Source of the DNA: Vagococcus zengguangii | GTDB taxonomy: Bacteria > Bacillota > Bacilli > Lactobacillales > Vagococcaceae | NCBI RefSeq assembly: GCF_005145005.1 | Contig: NZ_CP039712.1 | Span: 899,001 to 963,000, forward strand | Direction of reading: 5' to 3' | DNA: 64,000 nucleotides | In this document: in pieces, positions 62,569 through 64,000 of the stretch | How positions within the stretch are numbered: the stretch's first letter is position 1 | Layout of the letters: each line of letters starts with the position of its first letter | The notes under the pieces: generated by a model | Database searches by the model: none | What the model saw: the letters and a program-made list of their open reading frames with translations, nothing else | What the model was told of the DNA's origin: nothing | Position numbers and translations under genes: made by a program

Positions 62569-63930
62569 ATGAGAATCGAAAAAGATAGTGTGGGATACTT
62601 AGAAATACCACAAGATAGTTATTATGGGGTTCATACGCAACGTGCGGTAAATAATTTTAATATAACAGGGCATAGATTAGATAGAGACTTTATCATTAGT
62701 TTAGCTGAAGTGAAAAAAGCTGTTGCACAAGCAAATTCTGAATTAAATGTATTGTCAAAAGAAAAAGCTGAAGCAATTGTACAAGCAGCAGATGAAGTGA
62801 TTGATGGAAAACTGCATGAGGCTATTTTAGTGGATCCAATCCAAGGCGGCGCGGGAACAAGTAGTAATATGAATATTAATGAAGTGCTAGCAAATCGTGC
62901 AATTGAGTTGTTAGGCGGGGAGAAGGGGGATTATAAATTAATTAACCCAAATGATGATGTTAATAGAGGACAATCAACGAATGATATTTATCCGACCGCA
63001 GGCAAATTAACCATGTTGAAAAAAGTCCCTAAATTAATGGCTCAATTGGACGCATTAAGTCAAACTTTTTTACAAAAAGCAGTAGAGTTTCAAGATATTA
63101 TGAAATTAGGTCGTACGCAATTGCAAGATGCAGTGCCAATCACACTAGGGCAAGAGTTCCATGCTTACTATTCAGTAATTAAACGTGGCATGCATCGGTT
63201 ATCGATTGCTAAAACAGAAATTGAGGCTATTAATATTGGTGGAACGGCAATAGGGACTGGTATATCAGCTCATCCAGAGTTGTCACAAACAGCGCTTCAA
63301 AAATTAAGAGAAATTACAGGGGAGAATTTAGTCATTTCAGACGACTTAGTAGATGCTACTCAAAACGTAGAGAGTTTCGTGGTTCTTTCTGATTCCTTAA
63401 AGGCGATCGCAGTCAGTCTTTCAAAAGTGGCGAATGATATTCGTTTGCTATCTTCAGGTCCAAAAACAGGTATCGGAGAAATAAAAATACCTGCACGACA
63501 AAATGGTTCATCCATCATGCCAGGGAAAATTAATCCAGTAATCCCAGAAGTAATGAATCAGTGTGCGTTTTTAGTGATGGGAAATAACGTCACCATCGGT
63601 TTAGCCGCTGAACATGGACAACTAGAATTGAACGCGTTTGAACCAGTAATTTTTTATAAATTAATCGAATCATTTGAAGCACTTACGAATGGTATTCAAA
63701 CTTTTAACGAAAATTGTGTTAAAGGAATTGAAGCAGATCGTGAACGTTGTCAAGAAAATTTAGAGCGTAGTACTTATATGGCGACACCACTAGCTGAAAA
63801 AATAGGCTATGAACAGGCGGCGGATATCGCTAAAGAATCCGTGGCGTCAGGGAAGACCGTCAAAGAAGTAGCGAAAATTTTTAATATTTCAGATGACATC
63901 TTGAATGATTTGAAAGTCACAATAAAATAG
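62569..63930 (+). CDS. aspA: Aspartate ammonia-lyase
   Basis: The 453-residue member of the fumarase/aspartase superfamily has the flexible signature loop GSSIMPGKINPVIPEVMNQ (Ser near 313). The PEVMNQ ending is characteristic of aspartase, whereas class II fumarase reads PTQCE at that place. GGAGTSSNMNINEVLANRA, GRTQLQDAVPITLGQEF and the C-terminal MATPLAEKIGYEQAA also fit. It converts aspartate to fumarate and ammonia. AGAATCGAAAAAG starts the gene behind GGAGGG. Fumarase activity cannot be excluded entirely. Confidence 0.85.
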   Translation: MRIEKDSVGYLEIPQDSYYGVHTQRAVNNFNITGHRLDRDFIISLAEVKKAVAQANSELNVLSKEKAEAIVQAADEVIDGKLHEAILVDPIQGGAGTSSNMNINEVLANRAIELLGGEKGDYKLINPNDDVNRGQSTNDIYPTAGKLTMLKKVPKLMAQLDALSQTFLQKAVEFQDIMKLGRTQLQDAVPITLGQEFHAYYSVIKRGMHRLSIAKTEIEAINIGGTAIGTGISAHPELSQTALQKLREITGENLVISDDLVDATQNVESFVVLSDSLKAIAVSLSKVANDIRLLSSGPKTGIGEIKIPARQNGSSIMPGKINPVIPEVMNQCAFLVMGNNVTIGLAAEHGQLELNAFEPVIFYKLIESFEALTNGIQTFNENCVKGIEADRERCQENLERSTYMATPLAEKIGYEQAADIAKESVASGKTVKEVAKIFNISDDILNDLKVTIK

Positions 63931-63969
63931 AAGATTTTAAGGTTTAGCCTCATAAATATTCAAGTTTTA

Positions 63970-63978
63970 TGCTATAAT
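63970..63978 (+). promoter_or_regulatory. Extended -10 promoter at window end
   Basis: TGCTATAAT (hexamer 63973-63978) is a perfect extended -10 element pointing to a gene beyond the window. No -35 of note is seen. Confidence 0.5.
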
Positions 63979-64000
63979 AATGGCGTAATTAATTTATTAG

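Overview
The window is chromosomal DNA from a low-GC Gram-positive coccus of the Lactobacillales. The gene set best fits the Enterococcaceae, with Vagococcus my first guess. That rests on RexA/RexB (AddAB type), a GlpK with the HPr-phosphorylated histidine at residue 232, the glycerol-3-phosphate oxidase GlpO, separate coaB and coaC genes, ParE/ParC, MprF, a tyrosine T-box and a mixed-acid enzyme set (PflB/PflA). The species is inferred from gene content, not from a database search.

Layout. 0-6 kb: end of a HAD phosphatase gene, gpsA, galU, then lexA with a small SOS-box-controlled membrane protein gene behind it, and divergently ynzC and tkt. 6-17 kb: signal peptidase, the rexB-rexA recombination nuclease pair and mprF. 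17-19 kb: an intact IS1182-family insertion sequence on the minus strand, then mtnN and a degenerate tRNA-like sequence. 19.7-27.5 kb: yebC, a lipoprotein, two small membrane proteins, a nitroreductase, pyrG with a GGG-start leader attenuator, a UbiA-type prenyltransferase and an M24-fold protein without the usual metal ligands. 27.5-31.7 kb: the glpK-glpO-glpF glycerol operon behind a cre site. 31.7-34.4 kb (minus): a TetR regulator, an ECF transporter S component with an ATT start, coaB and coaC. 34.5-45.3 kb: parE-parC, a class-A beta-lactamase-fold protein, a nonsense-broken HdeD-like gene, a candidate small RNA, ylxM-ffh, a VOC protein, rpsP, a MarR regulator and a zinc peptidase. 45.3-48.7 kb: a second IS1182 copy, inverted relative to the first and itself interrupted by an IS3-family (IS150-like) element. 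48.7-64 kb: the Fur-box feoA-feoB operon with a small Cys-rich partner gene, tyrS with its T-box, an ABC transporter, CorA, a deoxynucleoside kinase, cardiolipin synthase, pflB, pflA and aspartate ammonia-lyase.

How the genes fit together. Most of the window is housekeeping. Envelope lipid genes recur (gpsA, mprF, cls). Glycerol uptake, phosphorylation and oxidation are in one operon. DNA repair is represented by lexA, its SOS-box small protein and rexAB. Iron uptake is under a canonical Fur box. Several transcription units carry visible control elements: SOS boxes, cre sites, a Fur box, a T-box, a pyrG attenuator and a paired TetR operator. The accessory part is the two insertion-sequence loci, which bracket about 26.6 kb as inverted repeats.

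No CRISPR array, prophage, toxin-antitoxin pair or obvious defence island is seen. The less ordinary items are the SOS-box membrane protein behind lexA, the tRNA-like sequence with an anti-Shine-Dalgarno-like loop, the ATT start of the ECF S component, the candidate RNA next to ylxM-ffh, and the transposase frame that lacks its own stop codon.
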